Shown piece by piece: positions 15,250 to 23,071 of a stretch of 39,371 bases of DNA. How positions within the stretch are numbered: position 1 is the stretch's first letter; the number at the start of each line of letters is the position of its first letter. The stretch spans positions 1-39,371 of IMG/VR virus record IMGVR_UViG_3300042288_001356; one strand, 5' to 3'. The notes under the pieces were generated by a model. It saw only the letters and a program-made list of their open reading frames with translations. It made no database searches and had not been told where the DNA came from. The position numbers and the translations under genes are program-made. Source of the stretch: a virus.

Positions 15250-16106
15250 AACGCACGCTCTACCTCTCGCTCTCGGCTGGCGGCGAGCACACCGCCGCAC
15301 TGGGCAGGCTCGACGCCCGCTTCGCGTCATACCGCCGGGCGATCGTGGTCGGTGAGCACTTCGTCTGCGCGGACAAGGTGCAGGGGCCTGATCGGATCCT
15401 GACCGTCGATGAAAGCCTCCTCGCGGCCGAGCTTGCCCGGCTCGCCCCGCGCGTCAGGCCCGGCGACGTGCTCGTCGCCAACATGGAGGACGGGCACCCG
15501 TACTACGGGAAGGACTACGCGGAGGCGTGCGGGACCTTCGCCAAGGCCGTGCGATCGTTCGAGACACCCAAGGGCGTACCGATCGGCTCGGGCTGCTACG
15601 GCGTGTTCAAGGCGAACCAGAGCGCAACCGGGAACGTGGTGTACCACTCGAAGCCCCCGTACCGCTCGCCGATGGTGGACTTTGACCGGCCGGCGGACAT
15701 GCTCACGCGCGAGGATGCGTACATCGTCGGCGAGTTCTACCTCGCCAACGTCTCGACCACCGACGGCGCGACGCCCCAGCCGGGCCGCGTCAGGCTCTCT
15801 GATCAGCAGGCATGGATCCGCCGGGACCTGCAGCGCCTGCGGTACTACGCGAACGGTCGCCCGGTGCTTGCGATGGTCAACCCGCTCTACAGCGGATCGC
15901 ACAGCCGCAAGGGGCAACCGCTCACCGCCCGCGATGTTCGCCTGCTCTGCGATGAGATCGCGGCAACCCCGACGGCGATCCCGGTTCTGTGGATGCACTT
16001 GGATAAGGACAACTCGGACGAGGCGTCGGTCGTCCAGGCCGTGACGCTCTGGACCCGTGAATGGTCGATCGCACTCGGACGGCTGCCGACGGCCGCCGCA
16101 CTTTGA
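15246..16106 (+). CDS. putative TIM-barrel-like hydrolase, possible endolysin, 286 aa
   Basis: The start is GTG 15246, coupled to the putative holin. The sequence alternates strands and helices: TLYLSLSAGG near the start, then DVLVANMEDGHPYYG (about 74-88) with acidic residues E81/D82 at a strand end, then VGEFYLANVS, RPVLAMVNPLYSG and IPVLWMHLD late in the protein. This beta/alpha repetition with acidic or aromatic residues after strands is typical of glycoside-hydrolase TIM barrels. Its position after a holin-like protein suggests host cell-wall degradation. I do not recognise a named family, so the enzyme activity is a guess. Confidence 0.5.
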   Translation: MKRTLYLSLSAGGEHTAALGRLDARFASYRRAIVVGEHFVCADKVQGPDRILTVDESLLAAELARLAPRVRPGDVLVANMEDGHPYYGKDYAEACGTFAKAVRSFETPKGVPIGSGCYGVFKANQSATGNVVYHSKPPYRSPMVDFDRPADMLTREDAYIVGEFYLANVSTTDGATPQPGRVRLSDQQAWIRRDLQRLRYYANGRPVLAMVNPLYSGSHSRKGQPLTARDVRLLCDEIAATPTAIPVLWMHLDKDNSDEASVVQAVTLWTREWSIALGRLPTAAAL

Positions 16107-16117
16107 AAGGGACCCCG

Positions 16118-16729
16118 ATGAACGCACACACTCGCCGTGAACCCCTCGAACTCGGCTTCGGCTGGCTCGTCTACCCGGTGCTCGGGATCGTCGCCGTGAT
16201 CCTCGCGCTCAGCCTCTTCGGCTGCTCGGGCTCGCAGGTCGGGCCGTCATGGGAGAAGGACCCCACCGGCGCGGTCACGTCCCGGAGCACGGACGCCCCT
16301 AACCGCGTCAGCCTGTCCAAAGCGGGCGAGACGTGGGACACCGAAAGCTCGGTGCCCGGCTCCTACGTCGAGATGTTCGACGAGAACGGGAACGCCGTGG
16401 CTTCGCTTGGCCCCAAATCCCGCGTGATGATCTTCCCCTTCTTCGGGAAGGAAGCCAAGATCGCCAGCGACACCGACGTGACCTTCACCGTGAAGAAGGC
16501 GATCATGCCGGACGGGACGCAGCTCGAAGGGTTCACCTTCTCGACGCTGGCTTCCCCGGTGGTCAAGGCTCAGAACGAAGTCTGGGACCGCCTCGGCCCG
16601 ATCCTGATCGCGCGTGATGCTCGGGCGGCGGAAACCCTGCTCTCGGACAACGAAGCCGTCGCCAAGATCGTCGAAGCCGTCGGGCCGGGCGTGATCGACG
16701 TGCTCAAGCTCATCGCCGGGGGGTTCTAA
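16118..16729 (+). CDS. putative lipoprotein, 203 aa
   Basis: The ATG at 16118 follows AAAGGG. A basic N-terminus is followed by a hydrophobic segment (WLVYPVLGIVAVILALSLFG) and Cys36 in SLFGC, matching a signal-peptidase II lipobox. The mature part has beta segments and a C-terminal amphipathic helix (AKIVEAVGPGVIDVLKLIAG). A phage lipoprotein beside holin-like proteins could act as a spanin-like or exclusion protein at the membrane. It lies just before the neck genes and its TAA overlaps the next ATG. The family is not recognised. Confidence 0.7.
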   Translation: MNAHTRREPLELGFGWLVYPVLGIVAVILALSLFGCSGSQVGPSWEKDPTGAVTSRSTDAPNRVSLSKAGETWDTESSVPGSYVEMFDENGNAVASLGPKSRVMIFPFFGKEAKIASDTDVTFTVKKAIMPDGTQLEGFTFSTLASPVVKAQNEVWDRLGPILIARDARAAETLLSDNEAVAKIVEAVGPGVIDVLKLIAGGF

Positions 16730-17097
16730 TGACGGCCCTCCCGGATGTCCGGAGCATGATGGGCGACGTGATCGGCCTGCTCGGTCGATCCATCACCTAC
16801 CGCCGCATCGTGCCCGGCGCGTACAACACGACGACCCTCGCCCAAGCCATCACCGCGACGGACTGGACGGTCAACGCCGTCCGCAACCCGTCAGCCACCC
16901 GCACCGGCGGGCCCAAAGACGCTCTCTCACACGAATTCATCATCCGCGCGACGGACCTCAACACAGCCGCGGGCTCCACGTATACCCCGGACGCGAACGA
17001 CCGCATCGTTGACGACGCAACCGTCTTCAAGATCACGCGGGCCGAACGCTCGGCCGACGGGCTCGCGTGGGTCATCTCCGCCCAAACCCTGAAGTGA
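16729..17097 (+). CDS. putative head-tail (neck) connector protein, 122 aa
   Basis: The ATG at 16729 overlaps the preceding TAA. The protein is a compact beta-rich domain: DVIGLLGRSITYRRIVPGAY, then strands HEFIIRATDL, DRIVDDATVFKITRAE and WVISAQTLK. Small beta-barrel proteins of this size between capsid and tail tube act as stopper/connector proteins in siphoviruses (gpFII/gp16-like). The segment containing DRIVDDATVFKITR resembles such stoppers, which sense a threshold parameter and then a conversion strand. Identity is inferred from gene order and fold pattern. Confidence 0.65.
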   Translation: MTALPDVRSMMGDVIGLLGRSITYRRIVPGAYNTTTLAQAITATDWTVNAVRNPSATRTGGPKDALSHEFIIRATDLNTAAGSTYTPDANDRIVDDATVFKITRAERSADGLAWVISAQTLK

Positions 17098-17101
17098 ACC
17101 C

Positions 17102-17602
17102 ATGCCAGTATCCGGCACCGTACATATCGACCTTGTGATCGTCCTGCGGATGTTCGCCGCGCGTCTGGCGACGGTCGCAAACGTGACGATGCTCCACCTC
17201 GGGCTCGCGCCGGCCGAGTCCGGCGACAGCACGCAGGTTGTCCGCGTCCAGAACATGACGCTCGACTGGGCAGACGGCCGGTCGATGGACGGCATGGAGG
17301 AATCGGCAACGCTCGGCATGGAACTGACGTTCATCGGCACCAAGGACGCGGAGGGCGGCGGGCTGAACACCGTCGCGATGATGTTCAACAGGATCAAACA
17401 GGCCCTTGACCGCGAACCGCTGACCGACGCAACGACCTCGCACCGGGCCGACGTGCAGATCGGAAACCTCACGATCATCGACGACGCGACGGCCGAGACT
17501 GACGGCGGCGGCGATCACGGCGCTCTGCGGTGCTCCTGCACGCTCCGGGCCCGCGTCATTCGGACCAACTCGACCGCTCTCGAGACTTCACCGCCGGTCT
17601 GA
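17102..17602 (+). CDS. putative tail terminator/tail completion protein, 166 aa
   Basis: The ATG at 17102 follows the previous stop within four bases, but a good ribosome-binding site is lacking (TGAACCCATGCC; the same string precedes the start at 25716). An N-terminal helix (VIVLRMFAARLATVA) is followed by beta strands and a C-terminal half with a strand-rich core (ALRCSCTLRARVIRT). The size and place between the stopper-like gene and the tail-tube gene match gpU-like terminators, which cap the tail and join it to the head. This is an inference from gene order. Confidence 0.6.
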   Translation: MPVSGTVHIDLVIVLRMFAARLATVANVTMLHLGLAPAESGDSTQVVRVQNMTLDWADGRSMDGMEESATLGMELTFIGTKDAEGGGLNTVAMMFNRIKQALDREPLTDATTSHRADVQIGNLTIIDDATAETDGGGDHGALRCSCTLRARVIRTNSTALETSPPV

Positions 17603-17637
17603 CCCGGCATCTTCACCACCTTCGAGGACTACAACAC

Positions 17638-18123
17638 ATGGCCGCGATCAATGCCAACAACGAGCAGCAGATTTCCTTTGCGCAGGACGGGGCAACCGTC
17701 GAAGTGACCATCGGCGCCGACACCGTGACGCTCCTGCGCCCGGTGCCCGGCGGCGGCGGGATCTCTTGGACCTACGGCGGGCGCGAATCCCGGACCGACT
17801 CGGATCAGGGCGTGCTTCAGCCGCCGCTGATGGGCAACAACCGCCCGACGATGCTGACCGGCAAGTTTCGCTTTACCTCGGACACCACCGCTCAGGCGAT
17901 CGAGGCGATCCTGCTCACGGAGGGGTCTGGCGGGCTGGTTCAGGAATACACCTGGGTCATCCGCAACCCGACGACCCGCGGCGGCGCGGCGGGCATCATC
18001 CACACCTTCGCAACGTGCTCGCTGGTCCCCGGGTCGCTCAAGGTGACGGCGGGCGAGCAGTTCGACGACATCGAGTTCGAGCTCTACTGCCGCGCGACCA
18101 AGCCGACGAAGGCCACGTACTGA
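17638..18123 (+). CDS. major tail (tube) protein, 161 aa
   Basis: The ATG at 17638 follows GAGGA. The protein is beta-rich and glycine-containing: VEVTIGADTVTLLRPVPGG, GGISWTYGGRESRTDS, GKFRFTSDTTAQAIEAILL and a final strand DDIEFELYCRATKPTK. Tube subunits are of this size, with a helix between two beta sheets, and lie just before the chaperone and tape-measure genes, as here. It would polymerise around the tape measure to form the tail tube. The leader has two CTTC motifs spaced nine bases apart. Confidence 0.75.
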   Translation: MAAINANNEQQISFAQDGATVEVTIGADTVTLLRPVPGGGGISWTYGGRESRTDSDQGVLQPPLMGNNRPTMLTGKFRFTSDTTAQAIEAILLTEGSGGLVQEYTWVIRNPTTRGGAAGIIHTFATCSLVPGSLKVTAGEQFDDIEFELYCRATKPTKATY

Positions 18124-18139
18124 ACACCGGAAGGAATCC

Positions 18140-18805
18140 ATGAAGAGTTGGTCCAAGCAAGTCATCACGCTGCCCCCGCTTCACGAAGGCGAGCCGACGC
18201 GATCCATCACCCTGCGCCCGCTGTGGGCCATCGAAACCGACGCGATCGACGAGGCGTATCCGCGCCCCGTCCCGCCGATGGTAAAGAACCCCGCGGCCGG
18301 AAGCCTCGCCCCGAAGGTGGCCGACGAAGCAGATCCCACGCACCAGCGAGAACTCCGCAAGTGGCTGAAGTGGGTGAAGCGGGCTCAGGTGTCCGTTTCG
18401 ATGCAAGCCACCGAGGAATGGACCGGCGACAAGGTGAAGGCGCTGGCAGAAAGGGCAGCGAAGTCGTTCACAAACGATGAGATCGAGCTGCTCTGGGTTC
18501 GGCTGCGAGAGCTTTCCACTGGCGAGATGATCCGGAACGCCATGACCATCATCATCTCGCCGAGCGCCGACGGCGGCGAGTCCGACAAGGGCGATTCAGT
18601 TCAGGTCCCGGAGGCGTATGCGATCACCGAGGATGGATTGATGATGCGGGCGGCAGAGCGGTTCGGGCAGAACCCCGCGACGTGGCCGAAGACGCTCAGC
18701 CCCGAAGAGCGGGCCCTGACTCTCGCAAACGAGTTGGTCCGCCGCAAGGAAGAGAACGAGCGAATGGACGCGATCCGCGCGGCCTTGGGGATGATGGGTG
18801 TATGA
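18140..18805 (+). CDS. putative tail assembly chaperone, 221 aa
   Basis: The ATG at 18140 follows GAAGGAATCC. The N-terminus is beta-rich (RSITLRPLWAIETDAID). The rest is helical and charged (RELRKWLKWVKRAQVSVSMQ, then RAALGMMGV at the end), typical of gpG-like chaperones that bind the tape measure before tube assembly. It lies between tube and later tail genes. An overlapping -1 frame is open at its end, but I see no obvious slippery heptamer, so a gpG/gpGT-style frameshift is not claimed. The ATG of the next gene overlaps its stop. Confidence 0.6.
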   Translation: MKSWSKQVITLPPLHEGEPTRSITLRPLWAIETDAIDEAYPRPVPPMVKNPAAGSLAPKVADEADPTHQRELRKWLKWVKRAQVSVSMQATEEWTGDKVKALAERAAKSFTNDEIELLWVRLRELSTGEMIRNAMTIIISPSADGGESDKGDSVQVPEAYAITEDGLMMRAAERFGQNPATWPKTLSPEERALTLANELVRRKEENERMDAIRAALGMMGV

Positions 18806-19542
18806 CCGTCTCAATGACCGTGAACACCAGACCACTGAAGGCGGCACTGGCCAAGGCTCGCCAAGCCGTTCCGGCGGTGCGCAAGGAAACGCTTATCGCC
18901 ATCGCCAACGTCTACGGAAAGATCGTCATGGAGACGGCTCCGATCGACACCGGAAGGTTCATCGCCGGAGAAGCCCAGGGACTGAATGAAGCTGGGGCCG
19001 GTCCGTTCCCGGTCCAGAAGGTCAAGGCGGCGGGCTACTCGCAGAAGCGGCGCGACGAGATCACGCGGATGCTTGAGGCTCAGCTTGAATGGTGGCGATA
19101 CCAGAAGAACCGACTCGAAGCAAGAGGCGTCCGATCAATCGCTACGGGCAAGCAGTCGAAGGACTACACGCTGGCAGTCAAGAACTATCAGCGGTGCATC
19201 AAGTATCTGGCGGAGTGGCGAGCCTCCGAGGGCACCGGAGCGGTCATCGGGCTCCAGTTCTGGCAGCGTTTGAAAGAGGCCAAGCGTCGGAAAGACCAGA
19301 ACCCGGACATGGTGCTGACTCGCGCGTACTCAAGGGTTTACGGAGGCAAGGGCCGACTCATCCAGTACAACGGTCGGGAGGTGCTTTCGCTTCGCAACCT
19401 CGAACCCCATGCCTACATCGTGGAGCACAACACGCGGGTTCGGGCCAACGCACTTAGGGCTATGGCGGGAACGGTAAAAAAGGTTTCTCAGGCGTATACA
19501 AAGCAGATGGCAGCTGCTTCGGGATTGAGCGTCACGGGCTAG
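18802..19542 (+). CDS. HK97 gp10-like minor tail/head-tail protein, 246 aa
   Basis: The ATG at 18802 overlaps the previous stop. The N-terminal part (MTVNTRPLKAALAKARQAVP, then PIDTGRF at about 50-56) shows the helix plus P-x-D-T-G-x pattern of the gp10/gpZ-like family that caps or completes tails. A long charged insertion follows (residues about 90-190), and the end has another conserved-looking HAYIVEHNTRVRANAL segment. The usual place of this gene is before the tube gene. Here it comes after the chaperone-like gene. Its 3' end overlaps the reverse-strand gene by 11 bases. Confidence 0.62.
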   Translation: MTVSMTVNTRPLKAALAKARQAVPAVRKETLIAIANVYGKIVMETAPIDTGRFIAGEAQGLNEAGAGPFPVQKVKAAGYSQKRRDEITRMLEAQLEWWRYQKNRLEARGVRSIATGKQSKDYTLAVKNYQRCIKYLAEWRASEGTGAVIGLQFWQRLKEAKRRKDQNPDMVLTRAYSRVYGGKGRLIQYNGREVLSLRNLEPHAYIVEHNTRVRANALRAMAGTVKKVSQAYTKQMAAASGLSVTG

Positions 19543-19972
19543 GCGTCAAAGTTGGGGATTTGAGTTCGATCCTCTGTCTCTCCAAATCGCGTTCAATCAG
19601 CGTGGTTGCACCGCGAACGATCGCCACAAGGACCCATGCGATGAGTGCCGCCCAAAGCGCTCCCGACAGGACGCCGTTTCTGATGGTCTTCCGCAGGCTA
19701 GATCGCGGCATGGTGTCAGCAAGAACAGACATCTGCCTTTCAAGCGATTGAGACAGGTTGTTCAAGTAAATCGAAGTGCGCTCGCTCGCTTCAGTGCTGC
19801 GATCAACAGCGGCGATCAAGTCAGGGTCAGCAGGAACAAAATGGTTCACGTCCCAGACCGTCCAACCTTGCGACTTCAGCTCCGAGGCGGCCTGCTCCGG
19901 AGTGTCGGCATAGATCGTCTGCCAGTGAGCTTTCGTCTGGCGGTTTGAAATCTCGGCGATCCACTTTTTCAC
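19532..19972 (-). CDS. reverse-strand membrane protein (cargo/moron gene), 146 aa
   Basis: This gene runs against the tail operon. The GTG at 19972 has GGAGG seven bases upstream, an excellent ribosome-binding site. Residues 1-45 resemble the N-terminal domain of GspF-type secretion proteins and relatives (QTIYADTPEQAASELKSQGW then TVWDV). Residues 50-95 are helical. One membrane helix lies at about 100-120 (VLSGALWAALIAWVLVAIVR), followed by a charged tail. Independent orientation, its own likely promoter and a lower GC look mark it as a moron gene expressed from the prophage, for example for superinfection exclusion. Its function is not known. Confidence 0.72.
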   Translation of the reverse strand: MKKWIAEISNRQTKAHWQTIYADTPEQAASELKSQGWTVWDVNHFVPADPDLIAAVDRSTEASERTSIYLNNLSQSLERQMSVLADTMPRSSLRKTIRNGVLSGALWAALIAWVLVAIVRGATTLIERDLERQRIELKSPTLTPSP

Positions 19973-20000
19973 GAGTATCCCTCCGGCCCATCCCCGATCG

Positions 20001-20029
20001 AGCGTAACCGACCCGGCTGCCAAAGCCAA
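20001..20029 (-). promoter_or_regulatory. possible sigma-70-type promoter for the reverse-strand gene
   Basis: On the minus strand, TTGGCT (20024-20029) and TACGCT (20001-20006) are separated by exactly 17 bases and point at the GTG start 28 bases away. The match is moderate at -35 (4/6) and weak at -10 (3/6), so this is only a candidate. A private promoter would fit a cargo gene inside an opposing operon. Confidence 0.3.
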
Positions 20030-20043
20030 GGGAAATCGTCCAC

Positions 20044-21144
20044 ATGCCCGACCTTCATACTAACCTGATCCTGAACGACAAGCAGTTTTCGGACGGCCTT
20101 CGCCGTGCGGAAAGCGGGCTTGGGAGGTTCGCATCCCAAGTCAAAGGGTTCTCCGGCGGGTTGAAGTCTGCTCTGGGGTTGGCCGGTATCGGAACCACAA
20201 TCGGAGCGGTGGTCGATGCGTTCTCGAAGATGAAGGACGCGCAGACCCGCGTGAACGCCGGCGTCGGCTCGTTCGAAGACAAGTGGACGACCTCGCGCGG
20301 AGCAGTGTCGAACATCCTCGCAGAACTCCCCCTCATCGGCCAGATGCTTGACCGCATTGACCGTTCGTGGGGTGGGTTTGAAGAGGGCCGAGTCCGCGAT
20401 GACGCGACGAACCGCGGGCGTTCGGTAATGTCCGGGCTAAATGAACAGCTTGAAATTGCCCGCGCTCAAACCGACGAACGGCGCGAACAGATCCGGTTGC
20501 AACAGGAAGACCGGCAAATCGTCTCCGAGATTGTGCAGATTGAGAAGGCCTCGGGGGAGTATCAGGGCAAGCTTCGTTCTGTCTCTTACGAGCTGTTCAA
20601 CCTTCGCATGAAGGATCTTCAGATCCGGCAACAGGCCGCCGCGATTGAGAAGCAAGCCGCCGCTGACCTCAAGATTCAGGCCCTAGAGAAAGCGAAGCTC
20701 AACTCGGAAGTCGGGTTTCAGGAAAGCATGTTTTCCGAACAGACTTCGATTTTGCGAGAACTCGGAAAGACCGACGAGGCCGACCGCCGCGAGATTGAGC
20801 AGCGCCGCCGCCAGATGCTGCGAAACATCTGGAACGACCCAACGCTTGAGCCGTACTCCGACGAAGTACGCCGGCGTTCAGACGAGGTGAACCGCATCGC
20901 TGCCGAAAGGCTTCAGATCCTCAATGAGAAGTCGGTCAAAGACCAGTACGCGCGAAGCGTTTCTGGTGCGGGCTTGGATTCTGGAACCTTGGGGCAGATG
21001 TTTTTCAGTCGAACGTCAGATTCGCAGGCAATCGCCAAGCGGGCGGCAGAGGCCGCCGAACGCCAGGCGAAGGAATCGGCAAGGCATACGGACATGCTTC
21101 GACAAATCGAGAGGAACACAGCAAGGAACAACGGTTACGCTTGA
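20044..21144 (+). CDS. tail tape measure protein (short), 366 aa
   Basis: The ATG at 20044 begins MPDLHTNLILNDKQFSDGLR. The N-terminal 60 residues match the pattern at the start of many tape measures (a short strand, an F-x-x-G-L/R helix, then a glycine-rich hydrophobic segment GGLKSALGLAGIGTTIGAVV). The remainder is long alpha-helix with coiled-coil character (QTDERREQIRLQQEDRQIVS and beyond). Tape length sets tail length. At about 0.15-0.18 nm per residue it predicts a tail of only about 55-65 nm. It is shorter than most siphovirus tape measures, and the tail genes around it fit. Confidence 0.8.
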   Translation: MPDLHTNLILNDKQFSDGLRRAESGLGRFASQVKGFSGGLKSALGLAGIGTTIGAVVDAFSKMKDAQTRVNAGVGSFEDKWTTSRGAVSNILAELPLIGQMLDRIDRSWGGFEEGRVRDDATNRGRSVMSGLNEQLEIARAQTDERREQIRLQQEDRQIVSEIVQIEKASGEYQGKLRSVSYELFNLRMKDLQIRQQAAAIEKQAAADLKIQALEKAKLNSEVGFQESMFSEQTSILRELGKTDEADRREIEQRRRQMLRNIWNDPTLEPYSDEVRRRSDEVNRIAAERLQILNEKSVKDQYARSVSGAGLDSGTLGQMFFSRTSDSQAIAKRAAEAAERQAKESARHTDMLRQIERNTARNNGYA

Positions 21145-21210
21145 CCCGGCGATCCCGGTGCTGGCCGGATTCCTCTACCCCTCACTTCTTCGACTACGGA
21201 AACACGCGCG

Positions 21211-22071
21211 ATGCCGATCCAAGCCTTCGAGGTTGACGACGCCGACCACGCATCCACGCTCTCGCTCGGGCGTGAGGGACGCACCGGGCGGCGCTGGTTC
21301 CGCGTCAACACCGGGCGCGTCAAGGAAGCCGCCACCGCTACGGGCATCCCGAACATCGGGGACCAGTGGGAGACGGTCGGGCCGCTCTCCAACCTGCTCG
21401 TCACGAACATCGGGCCGGTCGATGTCTGGTCGCACAAGGCCGGAGCGACGGACGACACCCGCGGCTGGTCCTACGTGCCCGTGGACTACGCCGAGCCTTC
21501 GGTGCTCGGATCCGCCGGCACGATGACGCCGCCGATCGGGGCCGCGATCAACTACACGCTGTACCGCCGCTCGCTGAACACGGTGACCGTCGGTCGCGGC
21601 CTGAAGTTCGACGCCAACGACCCCAGCCCGACGGCGATGCCCGCATGGTCTGGCATCACGGTAGAGGCCGACACAAACGGCGCTCTCCGCGTGGCGCTCG
21701 GCGACGGGATGCCCAAGCAGGTCGCGGTACGAACCGCCGAGGTGCATCTCTTCAGGCCGCTGGTCAACCCGTTCGACGAAGACGCTCTTGATGCCCTTGC
21801 GGACGACACCGCCGTCAACTCCGACACCGTGGTTCTGCCCCCGGTCTACCCCTCCGCGCGGACCCGCTCGTTCACGAAGGGCCGGCTGCTGTTCCTCGGA
21901 TACGACCTCAGCTTCGAGAAAGACCTCTGGCACGCGACCCTTCAGTTTGAGATCGGGCAGAATCACTTCTACTACTGGGCGAACGTGGACGAGAACGGCG
22001 TGCCGGAGGGCCAGAAGGTCTACGCATCCAAGCGGTACCGTAACGCGGCCATGACGGGGATACTCGCATGA
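21211..22071 (+). CDS. tail-tip structural protein, 286 aa
   Basis: The ATG at 21211 follows a weak CGGAAACACGCGCG site. The protein is beta-rich with aromatic strands (NHFYYWANVDENGVPEGQKV near the end) and lies directly after the tape measure, where distal-tail and tail-tip hub proteins are encoded. The stop overlaps the next ATG. I recognise no named family. A distal tail or baseplate-wedge function is inferred from position only. Confidence 0.65.
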   Translation: MPIQAFEVDDADHASTLSLGREGRTGRRWFRVNTGRVKEAATATGIPNIGDQWETVGPLSNLLVTNIGPVDVWSHKAGATDDTRGWSYVPVDYAEPSVLGSAGTMTPPIGAAINYTLYRRSLNTVTVGRGLKFDANDPSPTAMPAWSGITVEADTNGALRVALGDGMPKQVAVRTAEVHLFRPLVNPFDEDALDALADDTAVNSDTVVLPPVYPSARTRSFTKGRLLFLGYDLSFEKDLWHATLQFEIGQNHFYYWANVDENGVPEGQKVYASKRYRNAAMTGILA

Positions 22072-22601
22072 CGATGACACCGCCAAAACGAGTGCGCCCG
22101 AACGATCCGGTCCGCGCCGAGGATCATAACTCGATCGTGGAGTACCTTGAACAGCTCACCCGGCTTCGGCTGGGCACGGGCCTGTCCGGCCGCTTCGACG
22201 CGCAAGGCGGCTTGCAGCTCGCTCTCGCGTTCAATTCCCTCGCGTCGAACGTTCACCCCGCGATCATTCTTCGCGTCAACGGATCAGCCACGACGCCGAC
22301 GGGACCGATCGTCGCAAGCGGCGTGGTCTATACCGCAGGCGTCATCGGCCGGTTCAGCGAGCCAAGCCCAGGCGTCTTCACGGGGCAGGTTCTGAGCGAC
22401 GTACTGCCCGCCTACGGCCGCCAGGTCAAAGGCCCCGAAGCCGATGTCCTCATGGTCCGCCCGGCCGAGGTGGGATCCTTCTGCCTCATCATCACCACCA
22501 TGCGACCCGAGGGCGAGGGCAACCCCGTCGGCGAGCTCTGCCTGATCCCCGGCGGCACCCGCGGCGAGACGCCGTACGCCGAATCCTGCTCCGCTTCCTG
22601 A
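22068..22601 (+). CDS. tail-tip/baseplate-associated protein, 177 aa
   Basis: The ATG at 22068 overlaps the previous stop (ATGA). The N-terminus begins MTMTPPKRVRPNDPVRAEDH, then a short helix and beta segments (HPAIILRVNGSATTPTGPIV). A cysteine-containing C-terminus ends in YAESCSAS. Proteins opening with a proline-rich R-P-x-D/P segment and a helix occur near the tip of tails as trimerisation or attachment modules, but I cannot name the family. It is coupled to the tip genes on both sides. Confidence 0.65.
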   Translation: MTMTPPKRVRPNDPVRAEDHNSIVEYLEQLTRLRLGTGLSGRFDAQGGLQLALAFNSLASNVHPAIILRVNGSATTPTGPIVASGVVYTAGVIGRFSEPSPGVFTGQVLSDVLPAYGRQVKGPEADVLMVRPAEVGSFCLIITTMRPEGEGNPVGELCLIPGGTRGETPYAESCSAS

Positions 22602-22609
22602 GCTACACC

Positions 22610-23071
22610 ATGCCAACGCTCGTGAACCGCAAAGAGACCGTGACCGGGAACTTCCGGCTCGACAACACCGTCGGGCGGCTGCTGATCCCCGTGACGGGCG
22701 CCGACGGCGTGATCGTCACCGCGTCTCGAGAGTTTGGCTCCGCGTGGTCCACGGTCGTCCTCTCGGTCAAGCGCGTCTCCGGCATCGGCAACGTCTCGCG
22801 GGACTTCGCCACGCCCAGGACCATCGCGGCGGGCGGCGGACAGGTCAGCCTGACGCCGGACGACCTCGCAGGCGTGGATTGGATCGAGGTGGCGTACTCG
22901 TCGGGCGCGGCGGAAGCGTCCGGCACGACCGCCATGATCGGGGTTGCGACGAACGTCATGCTCGACGGGCACGTTTCGCCCCCGCCGCCGGCAGAGTCTT
23001 CCAGTTCATCGTCCGGTATGACCTTTGACGAGGTCGCTTCCCTTGCGGCCTTCGCCGGAGACTTCGCATGA
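22610..23071 (+). CDS. tail-fibre-module protein, paralog of the gene at 24406, 153 aa
   Basis: This protein and the one encoded at 24406-24861 share an aligned core of about 75 residues: REFGSAWSTVVLSVKR here against REFGSSWGTFVLSVKR there, then TPRTIAAGGG against TPRTIPAGGG, then SSGAAEASGTTA against SSGSAEASGTTA. They flank the glycine-rich adhesin. The core is beta-rich. This copy then has a PPPP-ESSSSSS linker and a short helical C-terminus (TFDEVASLAAFAGDFA), whose last codons overlap the adhesin start. A paired scaffold or shaft role around the adhesin is likely. Confidence 0.75.
   Translation: MPTLVNRKETVTGNFRLDNTVGRLLIPVTGADGVIVTASREFGSAWSTVVLSVKRVSGIGNVSRDFATPRTIAAGGGQVSLTPDDLAGVDWIEVAYSSGAAEASGTTAMIGVATNVMLDGHVSPPPPAESSSSSSGMTFDEVASLAAFAGDFA

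Noticed and set aside
18700-18830. Programmed -1 frameshift linking the tail chaperone gene to the next frame
   Set aside because: An open -1 frame exists, but no slippery heptamer was found, and the downstream gene has its own start and a gp10-like N-terminus.
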